From Candidatus Freyarchaeota archaeon (GTDB taxonomy: Archaea > Asgardarchaeota > Jordiarchaeia > Jordiarchaeales > Jordiarchaeaceae), in assembly GCA_030587365.1 (NCBI GenBank), contig JAUQZE010000007.1:62001-126000 (forward strand): DNA of 64,000 nucleotides, given 5' to 3'. Below, in pieces: positions 62,817-64,000 of this stretch. Each line of letters begins with the position of its first letter. Position 1 is the stretch's first letter. The notes under the pieces were generated by a model that searched no databases, was not told the origin of the DNA, and saw nothing but the letters and a program-made list of their open reading frames with translations. The translations under genes were made by a program, and so were the position numbers.

Positions 62817-63095
62817 GTGAGTAAGAAAAAATGGACTAAGGAACCAAAAACGGTAGAAAAAGAGATCAGAAAAGTAGTATTAGACGAGGAACTAAAATCA
62901 ACGATGGAAGAAGAAATTCCAAAAATGAAATTAATTACTCCCTCAATCATCTCGGGAAAGTACAAGATTCGAGTAAGCACAGCGAAAGAAGTAATCAGAG
63001 AGCTGGAACACAAAGGAAAATTAAAGCTGGTAGAACAAAATCGAAGAATGAAAATATACACATCACCAGCGAAAGGCAAAGAAGAAGCTAGCTAA
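62817..63095 (+). CDS. Ribosomal protein S25e
   Basis: 92 aa. Matches S25e in the core KLITPSIISGKYKIRVSTAKEVIRELEHKGKLKLVEQNRRMKIYT, a winged-helix ribosomal protein found in eukaryotes and TACK-type archaea. GTG at 62817 (MSKKKWTKEPK) with GGTGGTGAG upstream; a GTG 12 bases earlier is alternative. Its presence argues against Euryarchaeota. Confidence 0.88.
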   Translation: MSKKKWTKEPKTVEKEIRKVVLDEELKSTMEEEIPKMKLITPSIISGKYKIRVSTAKEVIRELEHKGKLKLVEQNRRMKIYTSPAKGKEEAS

Positions 63096-63490
63096 AAAAC
63101 AATTTTTGACCACATAATTGATAATGAAAAATATGTAAGCTTTCAAACATACTTACTTCCAATACAAAATTAAAGTAATTCCGTTGATTATTCTTCAATT
63201 TTTTAATTCATCAATTTATACCAAAAAACATAATCACTTGCCAGAAGACCATAAAATTGAATTTATTCTCTGAAGATTTTTTTCATATTTTCCACACGAC
63301 CATAAAAGGCATAGTTTTAACAAAAAAGTCAACCAGAGCAAACTTCTTTGAGGAACGAAATTAATGTGAAGGGTTAAATGAAGAGGGATAGGAAAGTATG
63401 CTTAAAGCACAGTCCAAGAAATGGTGGTTCAAAAAACATTAAAACCGATGTTACTCTAAGGTGCAGAAAGGGAGCTTCTTTAAAGAGTCT
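63096..63490. other. AT-rich intergenic region
   Basis: 395 bases. A somewhat GC-richer strip at 63370-63480 (GAAGAGGGATAGGAAAG ... GGTGCAGAAAGGGAGC) lacks clear hairpins or a frame. Otherwise nothing seen. Confidence 0.4.
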
Positions 63491-63946
63491 TTAAGCGATG
63501 AATGTACGTTTTATTTCTTCACTTACCAGTAAATAAATTAATACCAGTATGTTTGCAGCAACTAGAGGAAGTGCCATTAAGTCTGTCAGAATCAGTGCCG
63601 ATATAATAAAGCCTAAAACTGATTGCACTATTGCTAAATAGTAGGCCCAGCGTTTAAGATAAGAAAATGTAATAAAAACTATGATGCTAAAACTACCCCA
63701 GCTTATAAGAAAAACAAACCTTAAAAAGTTAAGATTTACCCAAAGATTTAGCATGTAGCTTGGTCCCAAGACCAAAACATAAGTCTCAGGATTCGAAAAA
63801 GGTAAAAGTAAACCAATAACTGTGAAAAAGCTGCCAAGCTGTGACCAAAATAACCATGTGTATATTCCAAAAATAAGCATTACAATACCCTGAATCAAGA
63901 TAATAATAGACACCAGTGCAACATTAAATAGCGGTCTTCCGGACAT
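63491..63946 (-). CDS. Four-helix membrane protein, unknown
   Basis: 151 aa with about four transmembrane helices (LVSIIILIQGIVMLIFGIYTWLF; FFTVIGLLLPF; FVFLISWGSFSIIVFITFSYL; ALILTDLMALPLVAANILVLIYLL). Short loops and a cytosolic tail EEIKRTFIA. No recognisable family motif. Confidence 0.62.
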   Translation of the reverse strand: MSGRPLFNVALVSIIILIQGIVMLIFGIYTWLFWSQLGSFFTVIGLLLPFSNPETYVLVLGPSYMLNLWVNLNFLRFVFLISWGSFSIIVFITFSYLKRWAYYLAIVQSVLGFIISALILTDLMALPLVAANILVLIYLLVSEEIKRTFIA

Positions 63947-64000
63947 CTTTTACCCTCATAACTTATTGCCTATCTTTTTGACGTTCCCACATTTAAGTTT

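Noticed and set aside
1..64000. CRISPR arrays, rRNA genes, prophage genes
   Set aside because: No regularly spaced direct repeats, rRNA-like sequence or phage structural or integrase genes were seen. The only complete mobile element is the IS607 copy.

Overview
This 64 kb window comes from an archaeal chromosome of roughly 40% G+C. The archaeal markers are a histone, ribosomal protein S25e, LysW-dependent amino-acid synthesis, a geranylgeranyl reductase with its ferredoxin (ether lipids), tetrahydromethanopterin (H4MPT) synthesis genes, a tRNA-Gln with a bulge-helix-bulge intron, and TATA-type promoters. S25e, LysW and histone together with H4MPT genes fit a Thermoproteota lineage such as Bathyarchaeia. 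That placement is an inference; no rRNA lies in the window.

Layout. 1-0.7 kb: repeats and a probable orphan right end of an IS200/IS605 element. 0.7-7.2 kb: a TrmB-like coiled-coil protein, a HEAT-repeat protein, an intergenic strip with an extreme strand-composition reversal, a tRNA-binding-domain protein, and a geranylgeranyl reductase plus a 59-aa ferredoxin. 7.6-12.8 kb: complete lysW-X-Y-Z-J-K operon (lysine and/or arginine on the LysW carrier). 14.4-24.6 kb: purine operon purC-S-Q-L-F-(second purF)-D, then purE and an FAD dehydrogenase. 24.8-34 kb: GH2 glycosidase, second GGR-like flavoprotein, histone, ChlI/ChlD-fused AAA+/VWA protein, SPFH protein. 34.2-38.2 kb: zinc-ribbon coiled-coil protein, a GC-rich block that looks like structured RNA, and a complete GC-rich IS607-type transposon. 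38.2-47 kb: endonuclease-IV-like protein, a five-gene H4MPT cluster, and two tandem predicted nucleotidyltransferases. 47-64 kb: mixed genes including a methanogenesis-marker-11-like protein with an added HTH, a CitG-like protein, tRNA-Gln, UbiX, TldD/TldE, a nitrilase and S25e.

How the genes fit together: the window supplies core anabolism (lysine/arginine, first half of purines, archaeal lipid saturation, H4MPT). H4MPT with a marker-11-like protein suggests archaeal C1 (Wood-Ljungdahl-type) metabolism, but no mcr gene is present here.

The strangest signal is in base composition. At about 4.85, 21.85, 30.24 and 32.81 kb the + strand flips abruptly from A+C-rich to G+T-rich, always in that order. 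Three flips lie inside single genes and change codon choice mid-ORF without breaking the protein. The polarity is that of a replication origin, but the domains are only about 1-4 kb long. I know of no described system that explains this.
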